Assembly: GCA_944326565.1 (NCBI GenBank)
Contig: CALVEL010000003.1
Coordinates: 62,001 to 126,000, forward strand
DNA length: 64,000 nt
Origin: Candidatus Gastranaerophilales bacterium
Lineage (GTDB): Bacteria > Cyanobacteriota > Vampirovibrionia > Gastranaerophilales > Gastranaerophilaceae
Reading direction: 5' to 3'
Below the pieces are notes generated by a model, which saw nothing but the letters and a program-made list of their open reading frames with translations, had not been told where the DNA came from and made no database searches. Of this stretch, positions 29,099 to 39,886 are shown one piece after another. Positions within the stretch are counted from its first letter, which is position 1. Each line of letters opens with the position of its first letter. Both the position numbers and the translations under genes were made by a program.

Positions 29099-29124
29099 AT
29101 ATCTTTAACATATCTTAAAGATAT
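29099..29124. repeat. AT-rich inverted repeat upstream of lptB
   Basis: ATATCTTTAA and TTAAAGATAT separated by six bases, a perfect 10-bp inverted repeat in the 264-base gap before lptB. Neighbouring sequence repeats TTTAACATAT twice and has a further AATCATT/AATGATT pair. It could be a regulator site or only AT-rich noise. Confidence 0.35.
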
Positions 29125-29222
29125 CTTATATAGCTAATCATTTCAATGATTGATAAAAAATTGCAATAGCAAATTATTTACAGTAAAATACTAAATATAT
29201 TAAGGTAGCGGGGAAAGAGCTC

Positions 29223-29948
29223 ATGGAGATAACTGCAAAAAATCTTGTAAAAATATATGGTGACAGAAGTGTTGTAAATGATATTTCATTTAACATGAAA
29301 AAAGGTGAAGTTGTTTGTCTTTTGGGACCGAACGGGGCTGGGAAAACAACAACATTTTACATGGTAGTAGGTCTCGTAAAACCCAATAAAGGTCAGATTT
29401 TACTTGACGGGCAGGATATTACAAGCTGGCCTATGAATATCAGAGCTAAAGCAGGTATCGGCTATCTTCCTCAAGAAGCTTCCATTTTTAGAAAATTATC
29501 AGTTGAAGACAATATAAAATTAGTTCTTGAAATGAATGATAAACTAACTGAAGATGAGAAAAAAAGAAAACTTGAAGAATTACTGACAGAATTTGGTGTA
29601 TTAAAACTTCGCAATTATTCTGCAGTATCGCTTTCAGGCGGAGAAAGAAGACGTGTAGAAATTGCAAGAGCGCTCGCTGCAAGTCCTGATTTTATGCTTT
29701 TAGATGAACCTTTTGCAGGGATTGACCCTATTGCAATAGGAGAAATTAAAGATAACATAAGAAAAATTTCACAAGATAAAGGTCTTGGAGTCTTAATTAC
29801 AGACCACAACCCTAAAGCAACTCTTTCAATTACAGACAGAGCTTACGTAATTTTTGACGGGAAAATAAAAATACAAGGAAAAAGTGAAGATGTAGCTGTC
29901 GATCCTGTAGCTAAAGAATTTTATCTTGGAAAGGATTTTGCATTATAA
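29223..29948 (+). CDS. lptB: Lipopolysaccharide export ATPase LptB
   Basis: A 241-residue ABC ATPase that powers LPS extraction from the inner membrane. Walker A is GPNGAGKT (35-42), the signature is LSGGERRRVEIARALA (about 138-153), Walker B is FMLLDEPFAGIDP, and the switch histidine is in VLITDHNPKATL. IGYLPQEASIFRKLSVEDN is characteristic of LptB. The last base of its TAA is the A of the next gene's ATG (TAATG), coupling it to the LptF/G permease. It implies a lipopolysaccharide-bearing outer membrane. Confidence 0.95.
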   Translation: MEITAKNLVKIYGDRSVVNDISFNMKKGEVVCLLGPNGAGKTTTFYMVVGLVKPNKGQILLDGQDITSWPMNIRAKAGIGYLPQEASIFRKLSVEDNIKLVLEMNDKLTEDEKKRKLEELLTEFGVLKLRNYSAVSLSGGERRRVEIARALAASPDFMLLDEPFAGIDPIAIGEIKDNIRKISQDKGLGVLITDHNPKATLSITDRAYVIFDGKIKIQGKSEDVAVDPVAKEFYLGKDFAL

Positions 29949-31060
29949 TGAAGCTTTTTAGACTGACCGTTTATGATAAATATATTTTCACGCAAGTATT
30001 TTTTGCTGCATTTGTGTCTATTTTGCTTTTTACTGTTGTATGGATTGCACCTGAAATGCTTTTGAATACAATTAAAAGAACTCTTGCAGGGGAATACGGC
30101 ATAAAGACAGCCATACTTATTTTGACATATGAACTGCCTAAAATTTTAGGAAAAGCTTTTCCAGTAGGTCTACTTTTAGGAACGCTTTTTACATTTGATA
30201 AACTAAGCAAAGACAGCGAATTAACAATATTTAGAGCTGTAGGTATGTCTTTTGCCAGAATACTTGCACCAATACTTGTATTAAGCTTTATTGTAACAGG
30301 CTTGTGTTTTGTGACATATGATAAATTAATACCTCTTTCCTGCCAAAAATTGCAAGCTATTAACGGGGTAAGGCCAACCACACAGTACATATATACCCAA
30401 AAAGATGATACTGGACACCCGACAAAAGCTGTTGTTATCTCCAAATTTTCACTTGGTGATATGCAAAATATAATTGTATTGGATTTTTCTAAAAAATTAT
30501 ATAGCGATGTACACCAGCTATCAGAAATTTATGTTGCAAAAACAGGAAAATGTCTAAAAGATAAATGGATTTTAAATGATATAACAAAATATGTTGTATC
30601 TTCTGACGGTATTTTTACAGATATTTTAAAGCTTGACAATATGAGTATTTTAGAAGGCAAGCCTTCTCAAAATGCCTATACACTCATGATGTACAGTACA
30701 AAACGTGATAGAGATATTACAAATAAAGATCTAAAAAATTACATATCACTATTGAAAGAAGAAAATATGACTGAAGAATATCGTTTCATGTTAAATAAAT
30801 ATTTCCAAAGATTTTTCCATCCGTTTGTATGCGTACTATTGGCTATTATGGGAACCCTTCTGGGATTCAGTAAACCAAGAGAGCAAAGATTAGTTGGGTT
30901 TACGATTGCTATCGGCTGTATATTTGTATATTATATAACTCTTCCGTTTTTTGACCTGCTTGCAGAAAAAGGAATATTACCACCACTTATTACAGCAATA
31001 TTTCCTCCGCTTGCATTTTTAGCATGTATAGTAGCTTTCTACAAATCTAAGGATTTATAA
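29948..31060 (+). CDS. LptF/LptG-family permease
   Basis: A 370-residue YjgP/YjgQ-family protein, membrane partner of LptB. It has three N-terminal helices (about 12-120, including LPKILGKAFPVGLLLGTLFTF, here seen in part), a periplasmic beta-rich domain (about 130-270) and three C-terminal helices beginning near FFHPFVCVLLAIMGTLLGFS. Only one such gene is next to lptB; the second subunit that the E. coli LptF-LptG heterodimer needs must lie elsewhere, or this one may act as a homodimer. Confidence 0.9.
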   Translation: MKLFRLTVYDKYIFTQVFFAAFVSILLFTVVWIAPEMLLNTIKRTLAGEYGIKTAILILTYELPKILGKAFPVGLLLGTLFTFDKLSKDSELTIFRAVGMSFARILAPILVLSFIVTGLCFVTYDKLIPLSCQKLQAINGVRPTTQYIYTQKDDTGHPTKAVVISKFSLGDMQNIIVLDFSKKLYSDVHQLSEIYVAKTGKCLKDKWILNDITKYVVSSDGIFTDILKLDNMSILEGKPSQNAYTLMMYSTKRDRDITNKDLKNYISLLKEENMTEEYRFMLNKYFQRFFHPFVCVLLAIMGTLLGFSKPREQRLVGFTIAIGCIFVYYITLPFFDLLAEKGILPPLITAIFPPLAFLACIVAFYKSKDL

Positions 31061-31063
31061 TTT

Positions 31064-31870
31064 ATGAAAAAAATTGTACTCATATTATTATTAACTATAT
31101 TAGGAAACTTATGTTATGCAGCAGATCCTATTGAAATAAATTTTAATGACGGGATTTACCATATAATTTTGCATGGTGAAAAAATTAAAAGGAAAATCAG
31201 ATTTGTCTCAAGTGAGACGTTAATCACAAATAAAGAAATACATGATAATACCCAAGCTGTTTTAACTGTAAATGCCGGATTTTTTGATCCACAAAACCAA
31301 AAAACAATTTCATACATTACAAATGATTACGTAACTCTTGAAGACCCAAGATTTAATGAGAATTTACTAAACAATTCACTTTTACGCAAAAATCTTGATA
31401 AAATTCTAAACCGCACTGAATTTAGAATTCTTGAATGCAATGACGGCGGTGAAAAATATCGTTATGAAATAGCTCCGCACAATAATTCAACAAGTTTTGG
31501 TTGTATAATAAGGACAGCAGCTCAAGGCGGGCCATCAATTTTACCTGAATTAAGACTTGAAGAAGAATTTTTTATCCTAAAAAAAGACGGTCAAATAATA
31601 AGAGAATCTTGTTCTGTTTTACAAAAAACTGCAAGGACAATTATAGGATTAAAAGACGGAGAAGCTCATATTTTAATAATTACTGATGAGCATCCTATGG
31701 ATTTATACGAAGTACAGGAATACTGCAAAAAATTAGGGCTTGAACGAGCAATGGCATTTGACGGAGGAAGTTCCACTTCAATGAATTATAAAGATAAAAT
31801 AGAAATAATATCAACTAAAGGCGATGGAGCAGGAAGAAGTCTTAAATCATTTCTTCAGGTTCTGAAATAA
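31064..31870 (+). CDS. Phosphodiester glycosidase (NAGPA-domain) family protein
   Basis: A 268-residue exported protein with a signal peptide (1-20, IVLILLLTILGNLCYAA) and the NAGPA/DUF2233 domain. The domain shows AVLTVNAGFFDPQNQKT near 65-80, AAQGGPSILPEL, TARTIIGLKDGEAHILIIT and the C-terminal AMAFDGGSSTSMNYK. In family members this domain removes GlcNAc-type groups from phosphodiesters or acts on surface polysaccharide; the substrate here is unknown. It starts 3 nt after the LptF/G-type gene, so it may act in envelope glycan processing. Its last 29 bases overlap the convergent gene at 31842-33533. Confidence 0.85.
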   Translation: MKKIVLILLLTILGNLCYAADPIEINFNDGIYHIILHGEKIKRKIRFVSSETLITNKEIHDNTQAVLTVNAGFFDPQNQKTISYITNDYVTLEDPRFNENLLNNSLLRKNLDKILNRTEFRILECNDGGEKYRYEIAPHNNSTSFGCIIRTAAQGGPSILPELRLEEEFFILKKDGQIIRESCSVLQKTARTIIGLKDGEAHILIITDEHPMDLYEVQEYCKKLGLERAMAFDGGSSTSMNYKDKIEIISTKGDGAGRSLKSFLQVLK

Positions 31871-33533
31871 TTGCTTTTTGGATTTTATTAATCATTTCTT
31901 CAAGTTTCATGCCGTATTTTTCTTCAGTATCGGTCTTATCTTTTATAGATGTAAGTTGTTTATATATATATTCAGACTTCTCTCTTGGTATGCCGTAATT
32001 CTTCAACTCTTCAAATACAGCATCCGTTTTTTTTCTTATATTTTCGGCATTGCTTGAAAGTTTGCCTATCACATTATCATAGTCTTCTCTAGGAATTTGT
32101 GTAAAATTAACATTCTCAACCTGTTTTTTTAATTGGGAATCACAATCAATTAGTATATTAAAAAGCTCTTTTGCTTTATCTTCTGGTATATTTGTATCTT
32201 TTAATTCTGCAAAAACTTCTTCTGGTGATTTTTTTGCAACAGATATATCAGCTGATAATTTTTTTATTAAAATATCCGCATCTTTCTCAGTTATACCGTT
32301 CATCAAGTCATATTCAAATGCAGCTTTCCGTAATTCGGGAAGTCTTGAACTATATTGAAAACCAAGCATATAATTATTTGATGTCGGCATACCCATTTCA
32401 ATCCAATCATGACGATTTTTCATTTGAGTATTTTTATTACATTTTAATCCTGAATCAATTAAAAGATTTCTTATTTTTATAATATTATCGATGTTCATAT
32501 CATAACGTTGAGCAAGATGATCTGCTCTATAAAAATTTGCATAAGCTAAATCACGAGCAAAATCCTCATCAGGCTCATAAGATATTAAATTACTCAAAAT
32601 CTTATCCTGCATATCAGGATTATCTTTTGCAAACTGTACAGATCGTTTTGCTATTTCATAGTTATCACTATATCTGCCTATTCTAAATAAAACTTGCCCT
32701 TCCGTATCTTTTGGATCAAGTGTTTTCAAAAAATTTAAATAATTACTAAACTCCTCAATTTGAATATCCCTAGGCATTTTTCGAATTTTATTTTCAGTAT
32801 TTGTAAAAAAACCAGCTTTTTGTCCATCTGTAATACAAGATGAATATTTTGAATAATCAACAAAATAATTATTTGCTTTTGCTATAAAATCTTTCAAATG
32901 TGTATTATATTCCGGTTTTTGATTTGAAAATTCCATAAGTTTTCTGGATATTCTAAATTTGTTATCTCTTTTATAATTATCTATATTAAAGTTTATTTTA
33001 ACTTTAATATCAGAAGGTTTCTGCCTTTTCAAGAAATCCAAAAAATACCCGAACTCTTCATACTGATTTTCATAAGATAATTTTTCTAATGAAGAATATA
33101 TATTTTCAAAAAATTGAGTCTGCTCAGATTGTGTCTTATATTTTGCAAATTTAGAGTAATCAATTACCGATTTAATTTTATCAAGATTAACAGCTCCTGT
33201 CTTTATTCTATCCTGCTGTTCTCCGAACATGGGTATAACTCGTTTTTCTACAGGTTTTGAATCAAACCTCAATAAGTCATCTTTAATTCTATCAGTGAGT
33301 CCTGATACATCATCAATAATATTTTTGCTTTTAGAAAATAATCCTGCTCGAGCAGCTAATGCGGCAACTAAAATTCCTGCTGAAACAGCACCTGCACCAT
33401 ATAAAAATTTTGTAGCTATGTTTTTTTTATCTTTTGGCTTCTCTTGCTGTTCAGACAAAGCAGGAGTATCCCCCTTGAAAAGAGATACTCCCGAATTATT
33501 TACATTTAAAATACTAATTTTAGATACATTCAT
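31842..33533 (-). CDS. Hypothetical single-span membrane protein with helical repeats
   Basis: A 563-residue protein of unknown function. Near the start is VSLFKGDTPALS, related in style to VNFRGDKDLNAL of the protein at 54920-55363. A hydrophobic helix lies at about 45-66 (GAGAVSAGILVAALAARAGL). The remainder is a charged helical region with two similar blocks (SVIDYSKFAKYKTQSEQTQF around 125 and NYFVDYSKYSSCITDGQKAG around 225, each followed by an EEF..FLDFLK/EFSNYLNFLK stretch), indicating an internal duplication. AAAGG precedes the ATG. Its 3' end overlaps the convergent glycosidase-like gene by 29 bases. No family is recognised. Confidence 0.78.
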   Translation of the reverse strand: MNVSKISILNVNNSGVSLFKGDTPALSEQQEKPKDKKNIATKFLYGAGAVSAGILVAALAARAGLFSKSKNIIDDVSGLTDRIKDDLLRFDSKPVEKRVIPMFGEQQDRIKTGAVNLDKIKSVIDYSKFAKYKTQSEQTQFFENIYSSLEKLSYENQYEEFGYFLDFLKRQKPSDIKVKINFNIDNYKRDNKFRISRKLMEFSNQKPEYNTHLKDFIAKANNYFVDYSKYSSCITDGQKAGFFTNTENKIRKMPRDIQIEEFSNYLNFLKTLDPKDTEGQVLFRIGRYSDNYEIAKRSVQFAKDNPDMQDKILSNLISYEPDEDFARDLAYANFYRADHLAQRYDMNIDNIIKIRNLLIDSGLKCNKNTQMKNRHDWIEMGMPTSNNYMLGFQYSSRLPELRKAAFEYDLMNGITEKDADILIKKLSADISVAKKSPEEVFAELKDTNIPEDKAKELFNILIDCDSQLKKQVENVNFTQIPREDYDNVIGKLSSNAENIRKKTDAVFEELKNYGIPREKSEYIYKQLTSIKDKTDTEEKYGMKLEEMINKIQKAIISEPEEMI

Positions 33534-33614
33534 GGTTAACCTTTTTAGCCATCTATTTCAAAATCTGTAAAGATTTTTTTTTGCTAAAAAGTTTATTTTT
33601 TTTACATTATTTAA

Positions 33615-34367
33615 CTATTTAACAAAAAAGCTTGCATTTACATTTGCATATATTTTAACAACACCCACCTCAATCGGAGTAGAAGGCATACTAGCTCCTT
33701 GAGCCGATTCACTATCAGCCATTAAACTTTTGTTCATTTGGTTATACATAACTCTTGTAACAGCATTAGGACTGCAGCTGCCATTTAGTGATTTTACACC
33801 CTCAATTGTTGACCCTGCTGCTTTTACTAAAATATCTGCTTGATTTCTTGCCTTTTTAGTAGCTGAAGTCAACAACTCTTCGCATTCATGCTCGTACTTT
33901 GAAACTGAAAAATTCAAATTTTCAACATCGGTTGCCCCAAGAGAAATTGCTTTATCTATAAGGCTTCCTACTTTATCAATTGATTTGGTATTAATTACAA
34001 TTGTATTGGAGACTTCGTATCTGTCAAAATTTCTTTTTCCGTTTGAATAATTATACAAAGGATTGGCACGGAAATTAGTTGTTTTTACAAAATCACCGTT
34101 TTCAGAATTTATTAACTCTTTCATTGCAGAATAAATCTTGTCAGAAATTTCTTTATTTTCTGTTGTTGCATTTTGCATAGATTTTTTATCTGTCGTAACT
34201 ACAGAAATAGATATTTCAGCAGTATCCGGAACTAGCTTTTTATTAGATGATGCACTTACTGAGACATAACCTCGTTCTGTTTCTGTACCAGTTGCTGCAT
34301 TTACTGAGTTTACAGCCATGCCAGCAATCAAGGCCATAGATGCTGCTGCGATTAAAAATCTTTTCAT
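33615..34367 (-). CDS. SIMPL domain-containing secreted protein (DUF541)
   Basis: A 250-residue protein with a signal peptide (1-24, ending NSVNA) and a SIMPL/DUF541 domain over the rest: VSVSASSNKKLVPDTAEISI near 35-54, KTTNFRANPLYNYSNGKRNF and the C-terminal half with ARNQADILVKAAGSTIEGVK. Relatives are periplasmic or outer-membrane proteins such as YggE, linked to oxidative stress without a defined activity. It starts inside the stop of the upstream small membrane protein gene (ATGA overlap), so the two form an operon. Confidence 0.9.
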   Translation of the reverse strand: MKRFLIAAASMALIAGMAVNSVNAATGTETERGYVSVSASSNKKLVPDTAEISISVVTTDKKSMQNATTENKEISDKIYSAMKELINSENGDFVKTTNFRANPLYNYSNGKRNFDRYEVSNTIVINTKSIDKVGSLIDKAISLGATDVENLNFSVSKYEHECEELLTSATKKARNQADILVKAAGSTIEGVKSLNGSCSPNAVTRVMYNQMNKSLMADSESAQGASMPSTPIEVGVVKIYANVNASFFVK

Positions 34368-34795
34368 AATTTCTCCTTATCCTTCTTACATTCTGAGTCA
34401 TCAAACTCTTTAACATCAATATGGTTAATCTTTTTTAACTCATCTGATTTTAATATCATTGTATTAATTCTGTGAACTTGGTTTTGAGTTTTAATCTTTT
34501 CCATTAAATCTTTTATTTCATCATCACTAAGTTGTGATGGACGCTTTAAAGCAACAAAATTTTGCCTTCCGCCTATCATATATATAGTAAGTGCCACAAT
34601 TATCCATAAAAGTACCCCTTGAAAAATATTTATTTGTGGAATAACTTCAAAAGAACTGCTTGCCATATTCCAAAGACACATAGCAACAAGTCCAGGGAAT
34701 CCAACAAAACCCATTATCAGACATGTAACAACAAATATTACAAACACCAAACCTTTTATTCCTGATATTTGTATTATCCTTGCATTTTTTCTCAT
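34364..34795 (-). CDS. Hypothetical two-span membrane protein
   Basis: A 143-residue protein with two hydrophobic helices (about 14-40 and 56-74) and a charged C-terminal cytoplasmic-type tail (about 75-143) rich in K, D and E. GGAAG precedes the ATG. It overlaps the SIMPL-domain gene by 4 bases and follows ligA by 14, so all three may be one transcript. No family is recognised. Confidence 0.75.
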   Translation of the reverse strand: MRKNARIIQISGIKGLVFVIFVVTCLIMGFVGFPGLVAMCLWNMASSSFEVIPQINIFQGVLLWIIVALTIYMIGGRQNFVALKRPSQLSDDEIKDLMEKIKTQNQVHRINTMILKSDELKKINHIDVKEFDDSECKKDKEKL

Positions 34796-34809
34796 ATATA
34801 CACTTCCTT

Positions 34810-36816
<2,007 letters not shown>

Positions 36817-36849
36817 CTAAAAATATAAATTTAATAAAATTAAAATTAA

Positions 36850-37686
36850 TTACAATATCATTAATAATTCACGAATAACTTTTGTTGCAACCGCCGTAGA
36901 TACACCTGATGTGTCGTAATCTGGTGCAAGCTCTACTACGTCAGCTCCTATTACCTCAAAATCTTTTAAATACTTAAACCAATCAATAAGTTCTTTGAAA
37001 CTCAAACCGCCTGCTTCAGGAGTTCCTGTGCCTGACATTACAGATGGATCCAATACATCCAAATCAACCGTCACGAAAATTTTCTTATTTTTCAAAATAT
37101 CCAAATCTTCAAATTTTTCAGCTAGTGTATTATGAATTTTCATAAATTCAAATTCTTCTTTCATGCCTGATCTGATACCGACTTGTTTAAGATTTTGAGG
37201 TCCAATAATATTTGTACAGTGACGAATTACAGCAGAATGTGACATTTCTTCGCCAAGATATTCTTCTCTCAAATCCGTATGAGCATCAAAATGTATAATA
37301 GCCAAATTATCATAAAACTTTGAAATTGCCTTAATTTCTGGAAGTGTCACTAAATGCTCCCCACCGATTCCAAAAACTTTTTTACCATCACAATAGATAT
37401 CTTCGACATTTCTTTCTATTACATCAAGCGTTTTGTAAGTATTACCGAGCGGAAATTCTAAATCCCCTGCATCATGAAAATTCACATCTTCTAAATGTTT
37501 ATCAAAATAAGGAGAATATTCTTCCAATCCCCAACTTGCAAGTCTTATCTGTTCCGGAGCAAATCTTGAGCCGGGTCGATACGATACGGTACCATCAAAC
37601 GGTAGTCCTAACATCACAATTTTTGATGTTTCATAGTCAGGATTCTGTCCCATCCAATTTCTATCCAAAAAAGGTCCTGTCAACAT
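36850..37686 (-). CDS. speB: Agmatinase/arginase-family ureohydrolase
   Basis: A 278-residue manganese enzyme of the ureohydrolase fold, probably agmatinase (agmatine to putrescine and urea). Metal ligands are visible in GIGGEHLVTLPE, IHFDAHTDLREEY and VTVDLDVLDPSVMSGTGTPE. LGLPFDGTVSYRPGSRFAPE near the N-terminus and the C-terminal VELAPDYDTSGVSTAVATK are typical of bacterial SpeB. AGGAGG precedes the ATG at 37686. Arginase or a related guanidino hydrolase cannot be excluded; no arginine decarboxylase gene is nearby. Confidence 0.9.
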   Translation of the reverse strand: MLTGPFLDRNWMGQNPDYETSKIVMLGLPFDGTVSYRPGSRFAPEQIRLASWGLEEYSPYFDKHLEDVNFHDAGDLEFPLGNTYKTLDVIERNVEDIYCDGKKVFGIGGEHLVTLPEIKAISKFYDNLAIIHFDAHTDLREEYLGEEMSHSAVIRHCTNIIGPQNLKQVGIRSGMKEEFEFMKIHNTLAEKFEDLDILKNKKIFVTVDLDVLDPSVMSGTGTPEAGGLSFKELIDWFKYLKDFEVIGADVVELAPDYDTSGVSTAVATKVIRELLMIL

Positions 37687-37758
37687 ATCTCATCCTCCTT
37701 TGCTCTAAAACTATTCTACAACAAAAACATATAATTTTCTTATAATCTATACAAATGA

Positions 37759-37786
37759 TTGATTTTTAAAGAAAAAAAGTTAAAAT
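37759..37786 (+). promoter_or_regulatory. Promoter of the 37793 gene, predicted leaderless start
   Basis: TTGATT (37759-37764), 16-nt spacer, TAAAAT (37781-37786), exactly 6 nt before the ATG at 37793. No ribosome site is present between, consistent with an mRNA starting at the start codon. Confidence 0.4.
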
Positions 37787-37792
37787 AACTTT

Positions 37793-38359
37793 ATGAAGAA
37801 AATATTAATTCTGATAACTGCAATATTTTTGTCTACAATTAATTCTTTGGCTGCGAATGTTGATTATGAGCAGGTATATCGAGATTTAGAAGTTCCGACA
37901 CACAGATATATTCATGATGTTGACCCAGGTGAATACTATGACACGCAGACCTCTACCTGGTCTCCATACCCCCTTTTCAGACTTTCTAGTCCAATATATT
38001 TTAAAACTATTACAATAGAACCGGGATATTATGTACTTACACCAAGAGAGTATAAAGAAAAATGGTACATACTATTCAAAGAAAGCGGAAAAATAAAATA
38101 TATTATTCCTGCATATAATCGTGAAGTAGTACCGGTAAATTTTTATGAAGATCACATCCCACAGCCGAAACTAACGATTACGCAAAGTCTGCATATAAAA
38201 GCACTGGACACTATCGGAAAATACTTTCCAAGTGCAAGAAGAAAACCTACCCCGCAAACTTATCTTGAATCTACTGATCTTGAGCATAATTATCTTTCTC
38301 TAGTCATATACTGGGGAAACTACAGATATTATACAATTTTTAGAACAATTCAGCTGTAG
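37793..38359 (+). CDS. Hypothetical secreted protein
   Basis: A 188-residue protein with a clear signal peptide (1-20, KKILILITAIFLSTINSLAA) and a mature part rich in Y, P and T with segments DVDPGEYYDTQTSTWSPYPL-like (residues 42-60, imprecise) and YYVLTPREYKEKWYILFKES. No cysteine, lipobox or membrane span follows. The function is unknown. It has its own promoter and shares a bidirectional terminator with the convergent HU gene. Confidence 0.75.
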   Translation: MKKILILITAIFLSTINSLAANVDYEQVYRDLEVPTHRYIHDVDPGEYYDTQTSTWSPYPLFRLSSPIYFKTITIEPGYYVLTPREYKEKWYILFKESGKIKYIIPAYNREVVPVNFYEDHIPQPKLTITQSLHIKALDTIGKYFPSARRKPTPQTYLESTDLEHNYLSLVIYWGNYRYYTIFRTIQL

Positions 38360-38438
38360 CTTTACCAAGGGTAAACATTGCACATAACTCAGCCGGCATT
38401 TATTACCTTTGTTGCACAATTTAAAATATTCTCATAAA

Positions 38439-38469
38439 AAAGAGGACATCAGCTTATGATGTCCTCTTT
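38439..38469. terminator. Bidirectional terminator between the 37793 gene and HU
   Basis: A perfect 13-bp stem (38439-38451 with 38457-38469), 5-nt loop, GC-containing core AGAGGACATCA and a T-run on the minus strand. It lies between convergent genes. Confidence 0.85.
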
Positions 38470-38489
38470 GAAAATATTACTTTGTTAAA

Positions 38490-38762
38490 TTATTTAACAA
38501 GTTCTTTGAATTTTTTACCAGCTGTAAATGCAGGAACTGTTTTTGCAGCGATTTTCAAAGCAGCACCAGTTTGTGGGTTTCTACCAGTTCTAGCTGCTCT
38601 TTTTCTTGGTTCAAATGTACCAAAGCCTACTAATGTAACTTTTTTACCTTTAGAAACTGCTTTTTCAATTGTTTCCAATGTAGCTGCAATTACATCACCT
38701 GTTGCTTTTTGAGAAACTTTTGCTTTTTTAGAAACTTCTTTTACCAATTCTTCTTTGTTCAT
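38490..38762 (-). CDS. hup: HU-family DNA-binding protein
   Basis: A 90-residue nucleoid protein that bends DNA as a dimer. It begins MNKEELVKEVSKKAKVSQK, contains GKKVTLVGFGTFEPRKRAAR and the DNA-intercalating arm RTGRNPQTGAALKIAA with the expected proline at about 65, and ends FTAGKKFKELVK. Preceded by AAGGAGG and by a strong promoter at 38847-38874. Confidence 0.97.
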   Translation of the reverse strand: MNKEELVKEVSKKAKVSQKATGDVIAATLETIEKAVSKGKKVTLVGFGTFEPRKRAARTGRNPQTGAALKIAAKTVPAFTAGKKFKELVK

Positions 38763-38846
38763 TACGAACCTCCTTCTTACCTTTTTCGCCTACGGTATAA
38801 CAGAAACCATTCTCTCTTCCGCATGCATTTCTATTCGACAAAAATC

Positions 38847-38874
38847 ATTATAGCACTTTATTCTTTTTTGACAA
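38847..38874 (-). promoter_or_regulatory. Sigma-70-type promoter of the HU gene
   Basis: On the minus strand TTGTCA (38869-38874), 16-nt spacer, TATAAT (38847-38852). It gives a leader of about 75 nt before the HU ATG. Confidence 0.7.
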
Positions 38875-38964
38875 GGGGTTTGGGGAAATTTTTTCGGATA
38901 TCTCTTAATATATATATATTTTAAGGGATAGAACCACTGTAAAACGCAGTGATACCAACAAAAT

Positions 38965-39852
38965 CTAATTATTTACTGAATCTTCGGTAACTTTTGCAAA
39001 TTTCACATTTTGAAAGAAATAAGTTAAGATTTGATAAGCATTATACCCTTCTTTTGCAAGATTATTAGCGCCATGCTGAGACATTCCAACTCCATGCCCG
39101 TTCTTTTTAACATTGTCATCATAAGATGGAACCGAACGGATAAAAGGTAAATCATTTCCCCAAGCTGCAGAAGCATTAATTGTCTGTCCTCCTGCTGATG
39201 CAGAATAATATGCAGGAATAACTTTCATATTATAAGTTAGTACCTGTCCGCCTGTACTTTCTACAGCAAGGTTAGTTTTTGAAGTTTCCGCAGATGCACC
39301 GCCATAAGCTTGATCTTCAGGAGTATCCTTTAAGTCATACCCCAATGAAGCGCGTTTACCTAAATTGGCTAAAGCATAACTTCTTGCTGCAATAGCTTGA
39401 GCTTTTAAAGCTTCCAACTCCCAGCTTGAGGGCATTTCTGATGGCACAACACCTTTAAGATAATCCTCTAGATCAACTTCATTAATTACAGTTAATTTTT
39501 TGTTTTTATTTTGTACAATTAAAATTCCTCTGTACCACTTGCCTTTAGCACTGACAAAACCGCCAGCAGGTGCTTTTAGGACAACATAATCCGAATAAAT
39601 TTGATAAAATTTGCCATTCAGAGCTATTGCCATAGTATTTTTATAAGGTATAAGCTCATACCCTTTCATAGCTTCAAATTTCGTAACTGTTTTATTTGTA
39701 TTGGCATCAATTAAAGAAGTCTCTAATGATGAGCCGATACCAATATGGTCAACTTCTGTCTGAAGCCCTATTTTTATTGCATAACAAGGATTCGCAAAAG
39801 TTGACAGCATTAAAAATAAACCAGCTGAAACTATAAAAAATCTCTTCTTCAT
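38965..39852 (-). CDS. SpoIID/LytB domain-containing protein
   Basis: A 295-residue exported protein (signal peptide 1-25, FFIVSAGLFLMLSTFANPCYA) with a SpoIID domain. The core YLKGVVPSEMPSSWELEALK is at about 130-149, AQAIAARSYALANLG follows, then TGGQVLTYN, YYSASAGGQT, and the C-terminal HGVGMSQHGANNLAKEGY. SpoIID proteins are lytic transglycosylases that act on denuded peptidoglycan; in non-sporulating bacteria related proteins act in cell-wall remodelling. The catalytic acidic residue is retained (SEMPSSWE). A TATAAT lies exactly 6 nt before the ATG without a ribosome site. Confidence 0.92.
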   Translation of the reverse strand: MKKRFFIVSAGLFLMLSTFANPCYAIKIGLQTEVDHIGIGSSLETSLIDANTNKTVTKFEAMKGYELIPYKNTMAIALNGKFYQIYSDYVVLKAPAGGFVSAKGKWYRGILIVQNKNKKLTVINEVDLEDYLKGVVPSEMPSSWELEALKAQAIAARSYALANLGKRASLGYDLKDTPEDQAYGGASAETSKTNLAVESTGGQVLTYNMKVIPAYYSASAGGQTINASAAWGNDLPFIRSVPSYDDNVKKNGHGVGMSQHGANNLAKEGYNAYQILTYFFQNVKFAKVTEDSVNN

Positions 39853-39858
39853 AAGTTA

Positions 39859-39864
39859 ATTATA
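39859..39864 (-). promoter_or_regulatory. Extended -10 box of the spoIID-like gene, predicted leaderless start
   Basis: TGTTATAAT on the minus strand, with TATAAT ending 6 nt before the ATG at 39852. The TGn extension compensates for the absence of a clear -35. Confidence 0.5.
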
Positions 39865-39886
39865 ACATATTATATGATAAAAGGTA

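Noticed and set aside
29971-30444. 157-codon open frame antisense to the LptF/G-type gene
   Set aside because: A shadow of the real membrane protein gene; no start signals.
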